DNA from: Sutcliffiella horikoshii
GTDB lineage: Bacteria; Bacillota; Bacilli; Bacillales; Bacillaceae_I
DNA length: 64,000 nucleotides
Direction of reading: 5' to 3'
NCBI RefSeq assembly: GCF_002157855.1
Contig: NZ_CP020880.1
Location: 3,968,001-4,032,000, forward strand
In this document: in pieces, positions 34,806 through 43,493 of the stretch
How the letters are laid out: every line of letters begins with the position of its first letter
How positions within the stretch are numbered: the first letter of the stretch is position 1
Program-made: the position numbers and the translations under genes
Notes under the pieces: generated by a model
Told to the model about the DNA's origin: nothing
Database searches by the model: none
The model's input: the letters and a program-made list of their open reading frames with translations, nothing else

Positions 34806-34899
34806 AATGGAAGACCTCCTTATATTTTGGAAGGGGAAGGACGGGTTTGGCGCCTCGATCAGTGTTCGAAGGAGCTAGTGAACCGTCCCACCTGCTTAT

Positions 34900-35430
34900 T
34901 CAAAGTAATATTGCTCCGTAAGTTAATGCTCCCACAATGACGTATGCGGGGTGCACTTTCCATTTTTCAAGAAGTAGGTAGCTTGCGATAATTAGAAACA
35001 CTGTTTGGATGGTGCCGCTTGCTTCGTAGGATTCGGCGAAGAATCGAAAGGCCATGACACCAAGCAGGAGTGCGATGGTTGGTCGCACGTAGTTGGACAT
35101 TCTTTTTACTTTAGGTGAGTCTCGGAATTTGTACAGGAGGCTCATGAGCGCGATCATCAGGATGAGTGATGGTGCAACGGTTGCGAATACGCCGACTGCT
35201 GCGCCTAGGATTCCTGCTTGTTCGTAGCCGATATAGCCTGCCATTTTGGTTGCAATCGGTCCTGGCAATGCGTTTCCAAGTGCAAGTACTTCACTGAATT
35301 CAGAGACCGACAGCCAGCCGTAGCGGTGGACGACTTCGTTTTCCACCAGCGGAATGGATGCGGGGCCTCCGCCGTACCCTAGGATGCCCGGTATAAAAAA
35401 GGCGAGGAAGATCTCCCAATATATGATCAT
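34900..35430 (-). CDS. ywrA: Chromate transporter half, C-terminal partner
   Basis: A 176-residue CHR-domain membrane protein with about five helices. Conserved motifs are GYGGGPASIPLV near residue 20 and LPGPIATKMAGYIGYEQAG. It overlaps the partner gene by four bases (ATGA), so the two are translationally coupled and form a heterodimer in place of a fused ChrA. The pair reads like YwrB/YwrA of B. subtilis. Chromate efflux is the family name; in many soil bacilli the physiological substrate is untested. Confidence 0.88.
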   Translation of the reverse strand: MIIYWEIFLAFFIPGILGYGGGPASIPLVENEVVHRYGWLSVSEFSEVLALGNALPGPIATKMAGYIGYEQAGILGAAVGVFATVAPSLILMIALMSLLYKFRDSPKVKRMSNYVRPTIALLLGVMAFRFFAESYEASGTIQTVFLIIASYLLLEKWKVHPAYVIVGALTYGAILL

Positions 35431-35990
35431 GATTGGGTCCCTCCTTTTTCAGGTTTTGGTTTGTCTTTTTTCAGGACTGCCGCTGCAAGTAATAGTGCAA
35501 TGACGATTCCTGGATGGATGCCGAGAATCTCGATGAATAGGAAACTAGCTAGGATCAGGAAGATGGCGATCGGCCAACCTAGTCCTTTTTGTGATTTTGA
35601 AAGAAAGTCCCATGTCAGGACGGCAAGTAAGACTCCGACTACAGGGAGAACTGCTTTGGTCATGCCCTGCACCCATGCTTGGTCTTTGAAGCTAGTAAGC
35701 GTGGTGAGCAAGACGATCATGAGTATGATGGTCGGGATGGTGGAGGCTAGGACGGCGTTCATCATGCCTGTGTAGCCGCCGACGCGATATCCGATGTAAC
35801 CGGCCATTTTGGTGTTGATGGGTCCGGGCAGTGTGTTGGCAAGTGCGAGGATGTCAGAGAAATCATCATCTGAGAGCCATTTGTACTTGCCTACTACCTC
35901 TTTATGTACAAGTGGAATGCTGGACGGACCTCCGCCGTATCCGAGCATCCCAACACGGAAGAATGCGATAAATAAGTCCCATTGCTTCAT
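35427..35990 (-). CDS. ywrB: Chromate transporter half, first partner
   Basis: A 187-residue CHR-domain protein beginning WDLFIAFFRVGMLGYGGGPSSIPLVHKEVV. The LPGPINTKMAGYIGYRVGG motif is kept. The C-terminal tail KKDKPKPEKGG is cytoplasmic. It is the upstream member of the split transporter, coupled to the next gene by an overlap. AAAGGAGG precedes the ATG at 35990. Confidence 0.88.
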   Translation of the reverse strand: MKQWDLFIAFFRVGMLGYGGGPSSIPLVHKEVVGKYKWLSDDDFSDILALANTLPGPINTKMAGYIGYRVGGYTGMMNAVLASTIPTIILMIVLLTTLTSFKDQAWVQGMTKAVLPVVGVLLAVLTWDFLSKSQKGLGWPIAIFLILASFLFIEILGIHPGIVIALLLAAAVLKKDKPKPEKGGTQS

Positions 35991-36059
35991 GGTGTGGTGG
36001 TTTCCTCCTTTGTGAGGAGGGGCTGACTGACTCTACGTTGCTTTGGTGCTTTAGTGGAG

Positions 36060-36082
36060 TGAGGGTCAGACCCCTCTTTAGT
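36060..36082 (+). repeat. GGGTCAGACCC palindrome, copy A upstream of ywrB
   Basis: AGGGTCAGACCCCTCTTTAG. The core at 36063-36073 is followed by CCTCTTTA, a subtype shared with 36106 and 60213. It lacks the TTCGAC box. Confidence 0.75.
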
Positions 36083-36102
36083 TCTTTATTGCTTTAACGG
36101 AG

Positions 36103-36123
36103 AGCGGGTCAGACCCCTCTTTA
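36103..36123 (+). repeat. GGGTCAGACCC palindrome, copy B
   Basis: A near-direct duplicate of the preceding copy, 43 bases away, with core 36106-36116 and the same CCTCTTTA tail. The intervening bases (GTTCTTTATTGCTTTAACGG) differ from the family. Confidence 0.75.
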
Positions 36124-36152
36124 ATTGTTTATCTCTTTACCTCTTTATCCCT

Positions 36153-37769
36153 CTACCACGCTGCGATGGAGCCGTCGGTTCTTGGTTCGGTTCCTCCTGT
36201 GAGGGTGCCGGTTTTTGGGTCGCGCCAGATGATTTGGCCGCGGCCGAAGCTGCCTCCGTCGAGTGTGATTTGGATGTTGTGGCCTTTGCGTTGGAGTGCT
36301 TGGGCCAAGTGTTGCGGGAAGTGGTGCTCGACGTGAACGGTTTTGCCTTCCATCCACTGCCATCTAGGTGCGTCCAGGGCAGCCTGCGGGTTGAGGTGGA
36401 AGTCGACGGTGTTCATGACGACTTGCATGTGTCCTTGTGGCTGCATGTAGCCTCCCATGACGCCGAACGGTCCGACTGCTTCGTTATTTTTTGTCAGGAA
36501 GCCAGGGATGATGGTGTGGTATGTTTTCTTCCCTGGTGCCAGGGCGTTTTCGTGTTCTGGGTCAAGGGAGAAATCATGTCCTCTGTTTTGCAGGCCGATT
36601 CCGGTTCCTGGGACGACGACGCCTGATCCGAAGCCCATGTAGTTGCTCTGGATAAAGGATACCATATTCCCTTCCCCATCGGCAGTTGCCAAATAGACGG
36701 TTCCTCCTTTTGGCGGGGTTCCCGGTTCTGGCGTTAGGGCTGTGTCGGTGATGAGGCCCCTTCTTTCTTTTGCAAAGGAATCGGACAGCAAATCTTCTGC
36801 TGTGTGGTTCATGGTCGTTGTATCTGAAACGTATTTCTTGGCGTCAGCAAATGCAAGTTTCATTGCTTCAATTTGTTTGTGATAGGTTTCGAGACTGTCG
36901 CGTTCAGTGAAGGTGTCCTCTTTTAGCATATTGAGTGCCATAAGGGCGACGATTCCTTGGCCGTTCGGCGGGATCTCCCAGACGTCATAGCCTCGGTAGT
37001 TGACCTTGATGGGCTGCACCCATTCCGGTTGGTAGGCTGCTAGGTCTTCGTATGTAAGGAAGCCATTGTGCTGCTTGGAGAAGTCAGCGATCTTGTGGGC
37101 TAACTCGCCGCGGTAGAAAGCTTCTCCGTTTGTTTCGCCGATTTGTCTTAAGGTGTCAGCGTGGCCTTTTGAAGACCAGATTTCTCCGATTTCAGGCGCA
37201 CGTCCGTCTGGTGCGAATGTTTCAAACCAGTGCGTGAATTCTTCGGTTGTGCAGAGTTTTTTATAGGCATTGTAGGCGCCTTTCCAGTACTTGCCGAGTG
37301 TCGGCGAGATTGGGTAGCCTTTTTCCGCGTAGTCGATGGCAGGTTGCAGCACTTCTGAGAGTGGTAGTTTGCCAAATTTCTTCGATAGCTCTGCCCAGGC
37401 GGAAGGTGCGCCGGGAACGGTTACTGGGATGAGGCCCATTTTCGGCATCGTGTCGTGGCCTCTTTCTTTAACCGCTTCGATCGAGATGGATTGTGGTGCT
37501 GGGCCGCTTGCGTTTAGGCCGTGAAGCTCTCCTTTTGTCCAGACGAGGGCGAATGCGTCGCCGCCGATTCCATTGGAGGTTGGTTCCACGACGGTCAGGC
37601 ATGCTGCGGTGGCGATGGCTGCGTCGATGGCGTTTCCTCCTTTTTTCAGGATATTGAGTCCCGCTTGTGCAGCTAATGGCTGTGATGTGGCAACCATGCC
37701 GTTTTGAGCGAATACAGTGTTACGGTTGGATGGATATGGGTTGTTCAGATAGTCGAGTTTGAGTGTCAT
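36153..37769 (-). CDS. ywrD: Gamma-glutamyltransferase-like protein (YwrD type)
   Basis: A 538-residue N-terminal nucleophile enzyme. It has no signal peptide, so it would be cytoplasmic, unlike exported GGT. The first half shows MVATSQPLAAQAG and GGNAIDAAIATAACLTVVEPTSNGIGGDAF. Autocleavage is expected before Thr357 in PPKGGTVYLATADGEGNMV, which supplies the nucleophile of the small subunit. The C-terminal part has the conserved SFGRGQIIW. It would hydrolyse or transfer gamma-glutamyl groups. The position next to ywrA/ywrB matches the ywr cluster of B. subtilis; the regulator ywrC is absent here. Confidence 0.88.
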   Translation of the reverse strand: MTLKLDYLNNPYPSNRNTVFAQNGMVATSQPLAAQAGLNILKKGGNAIDAAIATAACLTVVEPTSNGIGGDAFALVWTKGELHGLNASGPAPQSISIEAVKERGHDTMPKMGLIPVTVPGAPSAWAELSKKFGKLPLSEVLQPAIDYAEKGYPISPTLGKYWKGAYNAYKKLCTTEEFTHWFETFAPDGRAPEIGEIWSSKGHADTLRQIGETNGEAFYRGELAHKIADFSKQHNGFLTYEDLAAYQPEWVQPIKVNYRGYDVWEIPPNGQGIVALMALNMLKEDTFTERDSLETYHKQIEAMKLAFADAKKYVSDTTTMNHTAEDLLSDSFAKERRGLITDTALTPEPGTPPKGGTVYLATADGEGNMVSFIQSNYMGFGSGVVVPGTGIGLQNRGHDFSLDPEHENALAPGKKTYHTIIPGFLTKNNEAVGPFGVMGGYMQPQGHMQVVMNTVDFHLNPQAALDAPRWQWMEGKTVHVEHHFPQHLAQALQRKGHNIQITLDGGSFGRGQIIWRDPKTGTLTGGTEPRTDGSIAAW

Positions 37770-37826
37770 TTGTGTTCCCCCTATTATTTCGTTATGCGAA
37801 TTAATTTCTATTATACGTAATTTTCT

Positions 37827-38423
37827 TTATTTTTTCAAAATAAGAAATTTTGCTTTGTTGTTGGGGGTGAAATGGATTCGGGTGTTTGGGGTGTTGACGT
37901 ATTGTGGGTAGGAGCCTTCGTGGTGGGTGGTGGAAAAGTATTTAAGGATGTCTTTAGTGGTGACGAGCGGGTCGTGTTGGTTGTTGTAGAAGTATTGCTT
38001 GTAGCTGCTGAATGGGTAGTCCTCCGGGTTGTGGACCATTTGGGCGGCGACAGGGTTCTGGTGGATGTATTTGCTGACGTCAATCTGGTAATCGATGTCT
38101 TGGATGATGCTGGATTTGAATCTTCCTTCTAGGAGGTGGCCGGTGAGTTTGTATTTGCGGTTGATGTATTGGGCGTATTTGGTGTTGATTTTTTGCATGA
38201 TGAGACTGATGTTGGTGTTTTCGGTTTCGATGAGCAGGTGTGTGTGGTTGGTCATAAGGCAGTAGGCGTGCAGTTTGAACGGGTATTTGTGTTTGATTTC
38301 GAGGAGGATGCGCTTGTAGGTGTGATAGTCTTTAGGTTCAAAGAAGATGATGCTGCGGCGGTTTCCTCGTGTGGTGACGTGGTACATGGCTCCGGGGAAC
38401 CACATTCTTGGGTTTCTGGGCAT
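37827..38423 (-). mobile_element. REP-associated tyrosine transposase (RAYT, Y1_Tnp domain)
   Basis: About 198 residues from the ATG at 38423, which has GAAAGGAG upstream; the frame continues open to 38519. It is a single-domain HUH transposase: the metal-binding motif His60-Thr-His62 in MTNHTHLLIE and the predicted catalytic Tyr119 in SKYIHQNPVAA. The N-terminal PRNPRMWFPGAMYHVTTRGN is typical of the IS200-like/RAYT group. No second transposon gene or inverted-terminal insertion sequence is visible. A perfect palindrome of the GGGGTC family lies 115 bases upstream of the start. The single-copy, seemingly intact gene and the many palindromes in this window fit a RAYT and its REPs. Confidence 0.85.
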
Positions 38424-38537
38424 GGCGGATGGTGCTCCTTTCGGGGGTGGGATTTGGATTGTTGGCTTTGTTTGTGTGTGTAAAACGCGGAGGTCATGGT
38501 GTGGGCGAATGGCACGCAATGGGCCAACTTATATAGT

Positions 38538-38592
38538 ATTCGACAAGAAATGCAAAACACCTTTAGGGGTCTGACCCCTAAAGGTGTTTTTT
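38538..38592 (+). repeat. Perfect palindrome beside the RAYT gene
   Basis: TTCGAC (38539-38544) and then two 18-base arms, 38554-38571 and 38573-38590, perfectly complementary around one T at 38572. The core is GGGGTC-T-GACCCC. A T-run follows on the plus strand and a short one on the minus strand, so it can also act as terminator for the large phosphoesterase gene that ends at 38619. Confidence 0.88.
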
Positions 38593-38618
38593 TTTATCTT
38601 TTTTTCATTTTTTCATTT

Positions 38619-41600
38619 TTATTTCTTTTCTATCGTATGCTGGTCGATGGTACGTCCGTCTCTGGTTTTGGCTGTGATGGTGATGCCGTTTTTGGTGACG
38701 GAGATGTTGGAGTAAACTTGGGTTTTTTCTTCAAATATTACGTCCATGTAAGGTTGCGGGACGGCTGCGTAGAATTTGCCGCCTGCAGATCCTGCGATGA
38801 CGTAGGTGGTGCCGTCGTCTTGTGCTTCTCCATTTTTCATCGGTTGTGTTCTTACGTATGCATGGTCATGTCCGGATATTGCAAGGTCTACTCCGATTTC
38901 ATCAAATGCTTTCGGGAAGACTTCCTGTACGTTTCCGCTTCCGCCTTGTGGATTCGAGAAGTATGGAGAGCGGTGGTACATGACGATTTTCCATTTCTTA
39001 TCGGTGTCTTCCATGTCTTCTTTCAACCATTCTGTTTGTTTGATTAATCCATCTTTATCCGTTTCTGTATTCAGGACCGCGATGTGTGCGTCACCGTAAT
39101 CGAAGGAGTAGACAGTTCCTTTAAATTCTTCTGGTCCATTTTGCGGCATGCGGAAGAATTGTTTGAATGTATCTACGCCGTTTCCGATATTTTCATGATT
39201 CCCAACTGCTGTCACGATTGGTGTGGAAGCAGATAGAGACGGGTCTTCCATAGATTTAAAGAATTCGGACCAATGGTTGTATAGGTTCCCGTCATCTATC
39301 AAGTCCCCTACCTGCATCATGAAGCTTGCGTCAGGGAAGTCGGCTTTTGCTTTTTTATAAACGTCTGTGAATGGGCCGAACCCTGTTTCTGACTGGTTTG
39401 GTGCTGCCTGGATGTCACCCATGAGAATGAAATTGAAATCCTCAGAACGTTTTCCAGGTGCAGGTAAGGAAATGGTTGCTGTTTCACTCCAACCTTCTTC
39501 TGTCCCATCACCGACTCGGTACGCATATAAGGTACCTGGCTTCAGGCCTTTCGCTGTAACGGAGTGAACCTGCAGTTCGCCTTCGTTCATTGGATGGGGA
39601 TTGCTTTCGCCTTTAATTGTTCTAGGCTTGCTTCCTTCCCATCCGTTCTTTCCAAACTTAGAGTACTCCACCATTTCCAGAACGGACTCTGTGACCAGTG
39701 GTGATGTAGTCCAGTTCACGTTGCGTTGGTTTTTGTTGCCGTTGAACGTGACGTTTACTTTTTTAGGGATCGTGCCGCCTAAATGATTTAACACATTCAC
39801 TTCTTTTACAAAGCTGTATTGAGTCTCTTTTTCGGCTTGAATGTGACGAATACCTGCTGCTGTTGTGAGATCTTCTGTTTTCAATTTACCTTCGTTGTTT
39901 GTCTTACCAAGTGATACTTCTGCATTCATTTCGGAGTCCCATGCTATTACATCTGCTCCTCCGACGGGTTGGCCATCTTGGTCTTTGACTTGGATGACAG
40001 CCGGGAAGCCTACAGAAGCGCGGTCGACAGAAATTGTAAGAGCAGCTTTGAGCGCCTGCTTTACAGTAGGGAGAAATAGCGGCGTCGCAGCCTCTTCTCC
40101 TTTTAATGTCACTGACCCTTCGTGATAGTTCACCTCTAAGTTTCCATTTGCATTTGTTGGAATGGAGAACGTAATTTTTCCAATTTCCGTGACGGAAGTT
40201 GTTAGATCTTTTAATTCTATTAAAATTTCTCCATTTTCATTTATTTCTTTTTTTACAATCTGGTCTTCTGTGATGGATGGATCCAGCACGATTTCTTTTA
40301 CAGGAATGTTTGCGGATAGTTTAAGGCTCATACCGCTGATTTCTTCTGTTTTTGTTGCCTGAATGGTAATTGGGTGATCTTTTCCAATTAAAGCATTGTC
40401 TTCATAGTCAAGAGTAACTCCTGGCTGCCCTGCATGTTGCTCGTATTGCCATATTTCCGTCGTTTCGTTGCCAAAATTGTCTTGTGCCGTTATTTTCACT
40501 TGATGTGTTCCATCTAATAATGGTTTGTCCGGTGAAAATAGAATTTCGCCTGTTTCTTCCTTGTAACTTGCGTCCACTTCTACTCCGTCAACGTGCATCC
40601 ATACGCGCTCGGGGTTGATGCCTGTTTGCTCATCTGTGAGGCTAGCGCTGATGGAGTAATTGGTAGAATCTATCATACTGTCAGGTACAGGGGTAAATTC
40701 TGAGATAATTGGATTCTCTAAATCATCGTTCGTTTCCCCATACACTGCCCGAATATTGTCCACATAGATGGTACCCGCGTTTTTATTATTATTGTCTGTT
40801 TCCATGAGGCGCACTGGCAGATCCATTTTCAAAGGGAGGGCTCTGCCTGAAGGAACTGCTGCTTCCACGTATTTCCAACCTGTCCAGTCCATATTTCTGG
40901 CAAAGTCGAGTGCGATGGGGCTGTTGTTGCCGTCCCTTAATTGTGCTCTCAACCAGTGTCCTTTTCCATCGCCATACACCCACATTCCGATCGCTTCCGG
41001 GTAGTCTTCCAGCTCGATTGGCGTTCTAGCATGCGCATAGGCTCCGGATGTTCCGATGGTGCCGGTAAAATCGTAATTCAGCTCAAGGGCATGATTACCG
41101 AAACGAGCTGGTTCTGGATAAGTTGTCTGATTAATAGAGATAGAGTTATAGCGCGCTCCGCTGAATGTCCAATGGTCGATGCCATCCTCGAATGTTTCCA
41201 AGATTGTTGGCAGTTTGCCTACTTGAACGTCCATCGTGTCTGATACATTTTTATAGCTTACCGTGATTTTCCCTTGGGCAGATTCCTCCGATGCATGGAA
41301 TACTCCCTGATCATCAATATGCCCGATGTTTCCTTCAATTTCCCATGATAGATTCGCAGGATCATGGTGGACGTGACGACCGCCAGATAACGCATTTACC
41401 TCAAGCTTGGCAGTATCTCCTTTTTTAACAGTCAATGCCTTTTGTTTAAAAGTGAGGCTTGATAACGTGTGGACCACGGTTACTTCCGCTTCCCCTGTAG
41501 CCTGACTGGTAGAGGCTGTACCGATTACTTGTCCTGTAGCAGCTGTATCCCCTGCCATGAAGACTCCTTCTTCATTGATGGATCCTAAACTGTTTTCCGA

Positions 41601-42980
41601 AATCTTCCATTCCATCTTTTCTTCTAATGGGACCGGATTATAAGAAGCGTCCATCCCTTTTGCGTTAAAAAGGAACTTAGAGCCGGCTAGCATTAAAAGC
41701 GAGCTTGGATTAATGGCAAGTTGATCTAGGGGGCCGGTTTCTGTTGAGGATACAACTAGTAAACTATTTGCAACGCCTCGTTCAAACCCATCCGAAGGGA
41801 CATTAACAACAGATAATTCTTCCTCTCCCTGTTGTCTTGCCACAAAAGTGGACGAACCACCGCCATCAAAGTTAAGTGCTTCTACCGCTCCAAGTTCATA
41901 CATCATATCTTGCAATTCAAAAACCGTAATTCCTTCCGCATAGCCTGGTTGTCTACCGTCCAAGACAACAAAAAATACAGATCCGTCTTCTTTAATCCCC
42001 ACAGCGGTCCTCGGTGCTGTCGCTGTTGTAAAGGCATTGCTTACAAGGTCTGTCTTTTGGCCATCTTTTACCAACACGTATTGCCCACCAATTGCCTCTT
42101 TTACTGACTGCCATTCTTCTGAAATTGTGGTGGTTATCGTGATTTTCTGCCCTGGTTGCAAGTCATTTAGGAAATCCGCCATGGTGCCGTGACCTGAAAG
42201 AACAAGCTTGTCCTTTTCTATCTTTTCGTTGCCAACATTTTCAATTAATTTTTCCACGGTAGCCGTTGCAGTTCCAGCTTGATGGACATTTCCTTCTATC
42301 TGAGTGAGCACCACCTCGGTGCCAAATTCATTTGTTCGTGTTTCCTTAGCTTCTGGTGAATAAAGTGCCAGCTGGTTTGTCTGGCGTACATCGTTTAAGT
42401 GGTGGATAGGTTGTTCTACATCCCCAACCTGTAAGGTAAAGCTTGGATTAGGGTAACCTATTAACGCTTGTCCATCCTCAGTAATTCCAAATGTTTCTCG
42501 CTTAGCGGATTTCAGAATTTCTCCGTTGTTTATCACATTTCCTATTGGTACTCCGGTGGAGGTGTTAAAAAAGTCCCCATTAATTGCTCCAATCACTTGA
42601 TTTCCATTTTCCGTGGCTGCCATTGCCTGCTCACGGACAGTGGTCATGCCTGCAACATTTCCATTTGCCAGTCCACTCTGAATACGTGTAGACGGGTCTT
42701 GCAGGTGGATATCCATGATGAATGCCTCCTGTCGACCTCTGTCACTAAGAATCGTCATCTTTTCCTGAGTGACACCGGTGGAAAGCTGTTGGACTTCCTG
42801 CTCGATTATTTGTCCAAGTGAGATCTCCTTTGAGATGATATCCTGTTGACTGGTTTCTTTCTGCTCCGCTGCAAAAATTGGAGCTGCTGTTTGGAATGTG
42901 CCAACCGGCGCAAGTAAAGCCTGAAGTGCTAGAATCCATGCGAAAAATACAAATAAAGGCCTTCTTCTGTTTTTCCTCAC
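38619..42980 (-). CDS. Exported multidomain phosphodiester glycosidase / metallophosphoesterase
   Basis: A 1453-residue secreted protein starting at GTG (42980) after GGGGGG. A signal peptide (about 1-38) is followed by a phosphodiester glycosidase (NAGPA, DUF2233) domain at about 80-410 with LNFDGGGSSTFV. Two Big-type Ig domains follow (415-590), then a carbohydrate-binding-like beta-sandwich (595-745), a cohesin-like domain (about 880-1005) and an Ig domain (about 1020-1095). The C-terminus is a purple acid phosphatase-type pair: an FN3-like domain (about 1110-1195) and a metallophosphoesterase (about 1205-1425) with GDI, QVGDLIDDG, GNHEN, MYHRSPY and GHDHAY. It probably frees phosphate from extracellular polymers. 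A PhoP-box-like array precedes it. Confidence 0.85.
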   Translation of the reverse strand: MRKNRRRPLFVFFAWILALQALLAPVGTFQTAAPIFAAEQKETSQQDIISKEISLGQIIEQEVQQLSTGVTQEKMTILSDRGRQEAFIMDIHLQDPSTRIQSGLANGNVAGMTTVREQAMAATENGNQVIGAINGDFFNTSTGVPIGNVINNGEILKSAKRETFGITEDGQALIGYPNPSFTLQVGDVEQPIHHLNDVRQTNQLALYSPEAKETRTNEFGTEVVLTQIEGNVHQAGTATATVEKLIENVGNEKIEKDKLVLSGHGTMADFLNDLQPGQKITITTTISEEWQSVKEAIGGQYVLVKDGQKTDLVSNAFTTATAPRTAVGIKEDGSVFFVVLDGRQPGYAEGITVFELQDMMYELGAVEALNFDGGGSSTFVARQQGEEELSVVNVPSDGFERGVANSLLVVSSTETGPLDQLAINPSSLLMLAGSKFLFNAKGMDASYNPVPLEEKMEWKISENSLGSINEEGVFMAGDTAATGQVIGTASTSQATGEAEVTVVHTLSSLTFKQKALTVKKGDTAKLEVNALSGGRHVHHDPANLSWEIEGNIGHIDDQGVFHASEESAQGKITVSYKNVSDTMDVQVGKLPTILETFEDGIDHWTFSGARYNSISINQTTYPEPARFGNHALELNYDFTGTIGTSGAYAHARTPIELEDYPEAIGMWVYGDGKGHWLRAQLRDGNNSPIALDFARNMDWTGWKYVEAAVPSGRALPLKMDLPVRLMETDNNNKNAGTIYVDNIRAVYGETNDDLENPIISEFTPVPDSMIDSTNYSISASLTDEQTGINPERVWMHVDGVEVDASYKEETGEILFSPDKPLLDGTHQVKITAQDNFGNETTEIWQYEQHAGQPGVTLDYEDNALIGKDHPITIQATKTEEISGMSLKLSANIPVKEIVLDPSITEDQIVKKEINENGEILIELKDLTTSVTEIGKITFSIPTNANGNLEVNYHEGSVTLKGEEAATPLFLPTVKQALKAALTISVDRASVGFPAVIQVKDQDGQPVGGADVIAWDSEMNAEVSLGKTNNEGKLKTEDLTTAAGIRHIQAEKETQYSFVKEVNVLNHLGGTIPKKVNVTFNGNKNQRNVNWTTSPLVTESVLEMVEYSKFGKNGWEGSKPRTIKGESNPHPMNEGELQVHSVTAKGLKPGTLYAYRVGDGTEEGWSETATISLPAPGKRSEDFNFILMGDIQAAPNQSETGFGPFTDVYKKAKADFPDASFMMQVGDLIDDGNLYNHWSEFFKSMEDPSLSASTPIVTAVGNHENIGNGVDTFKQFFRMPQNGPEEFKGTVYSFDYGDAHIAVLNTETDKDGLIKQTEWLKEDMEDTDKKWKIVMYHRSPYFSNPQGGSGNVQEVFPKAFDEIGVDLAISGHDHAYVRTQPMKNGEAQDDGTTYVIAGSAGGKFYAAVPQPYMDVIFEEKTQVYSNISVTKNGITITAKTRDGRTIDQHTIEKK

Positions 42981-43066
42981 TTTTTGTTTCCCCCCATGTA
43001 GAAATTTTGACGCGTTTCTCGCTTTCTAGCTAAAAAACGCCTTCAAACAAACTCTACATGGCGAAA

Positions 43067-43104
43067 ATTAAAAAATTATGTAAAAACCATTAAAAAAATG
43101 TAAA
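43067..43104 (-). promoter_or_regulatory. Pho-box-like array upstream of the phosphoesterase gene
   Basis: On the minus strand TTTACA (43099-43104), TTTAAT (43089-43094), TTTACA (43079-43084) and TTTAAT (43067-43072) repeat at 10, 10 and 12 bases. The PhoP site of B. subtilis is a series of TT(A/C/T)ACA repeats about 11 bases apart. Placement 87-124 bases upstream of a secreted phosphatase gene fits. The inner and outermost boxes deviate at two positions. Confidence 0.4.
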
Positions 43105-43159
43105 CCGAGGAAAAATGAACCTAACGACTCATCCCACCACTACCAACGTCCCTCATGTT

Positions 43160-43206
43160 AGACGTCTAGGTGGAGGGGGAAATTCCTGCTGGGGTCTGAC
43201 CCCTTT
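43160..43206 (+). repeat. GGGGTC palindrome unit
   Basis: A GACGTC-containing lead, then GGAAATTCCTGCT and the perfect core GGGGTC-T-GACCCC at 43191-43203. It matches the 30111 unit downstream of the box, but the TTCGAC box itself is altered. Confidence 0.75.
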
Positions 43207-43237
43207 TTTAAATTTTTTTGCATTCATTTTTCAGGGC

Positions 43238-43277
43238 AAAAAAATACCGCCAAACGGTACCTGCGTTTGGCGGTTTT
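43238..43277 (-). terminator. Second terminator downstream of spoIIQ
   Basis: ACCGCCAAACG and CGTTTGGCGGT (43246-43256 and 43264-43274) form a perfect 11-bp stem. The minus-strand side has TATTTTTTTG after the stem, the plus-strand side only TTTT. It may be bidirectional. Confidence 0.75.
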
Positions 43278-43394
43278 GACATTCTCTTGTTTTTGCGCTG
43301 TTGTGTTGTTTGTGTATCGGTATTGTTAGTATACCCAGGTGGGCTTGGTTTTATTCCTGGTTTGGGTGGAAGGAGATAAAAATTCGCATAGAAA

Positions 43395-43441
43395 AAGAGC
43401 AGCTTTCCGGAGTTATGTTTCCCGTTTGTAAGCTGCTCTTT
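43395..43441 (-). terminator. Terminator after spoIIQ
   Basis: AAAGAGCAGCTT and AAGCTGCTCTTT pair around a 25-base loop; TTTTTC follows on the minus strand. It lies about 50 bases after the spoIIQ stop. Confidence 0.75.
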
Positions 43442-43493
43442 GGCTCAATAGAGTTTATCGTTCTAGCATTAATTTTATTAACAAGACTTTAGA

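Larger units (their letters stand above)
42981..43493. other. Spacer between spoIIQ and the phosphoesterase gene
   Basis: This 513-base gap contains, from right to left, the spoIIQ terminator, a second terminator-like hairpin, a GGGGTC palindrome unit and the Pho-box-like array listed separately. A short plus-strand reading frame runs across the two terminators but is not convincing as a gene. Confidence 0.6.

Noticed and set aside
37827-38423. The RAYT as a complete IS200/IS605 insertion sequence
   Set aside because: No matching hairpin was found at its downstream end (37780-37830), no second gene (tnpB) is present, and the protein fits the non-mobile RAYT group.
43301-43492. Plus-strand 63-codon frame between spoIIQ and the phosphoesterase as a type I toxin
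   Set aside because: It runs straight through the spoIIQ terminator hairpin, has no start codon at its ribosome-like site (AAGGAG followed by ATAAAAATTCGC), and matches no known toxin family.
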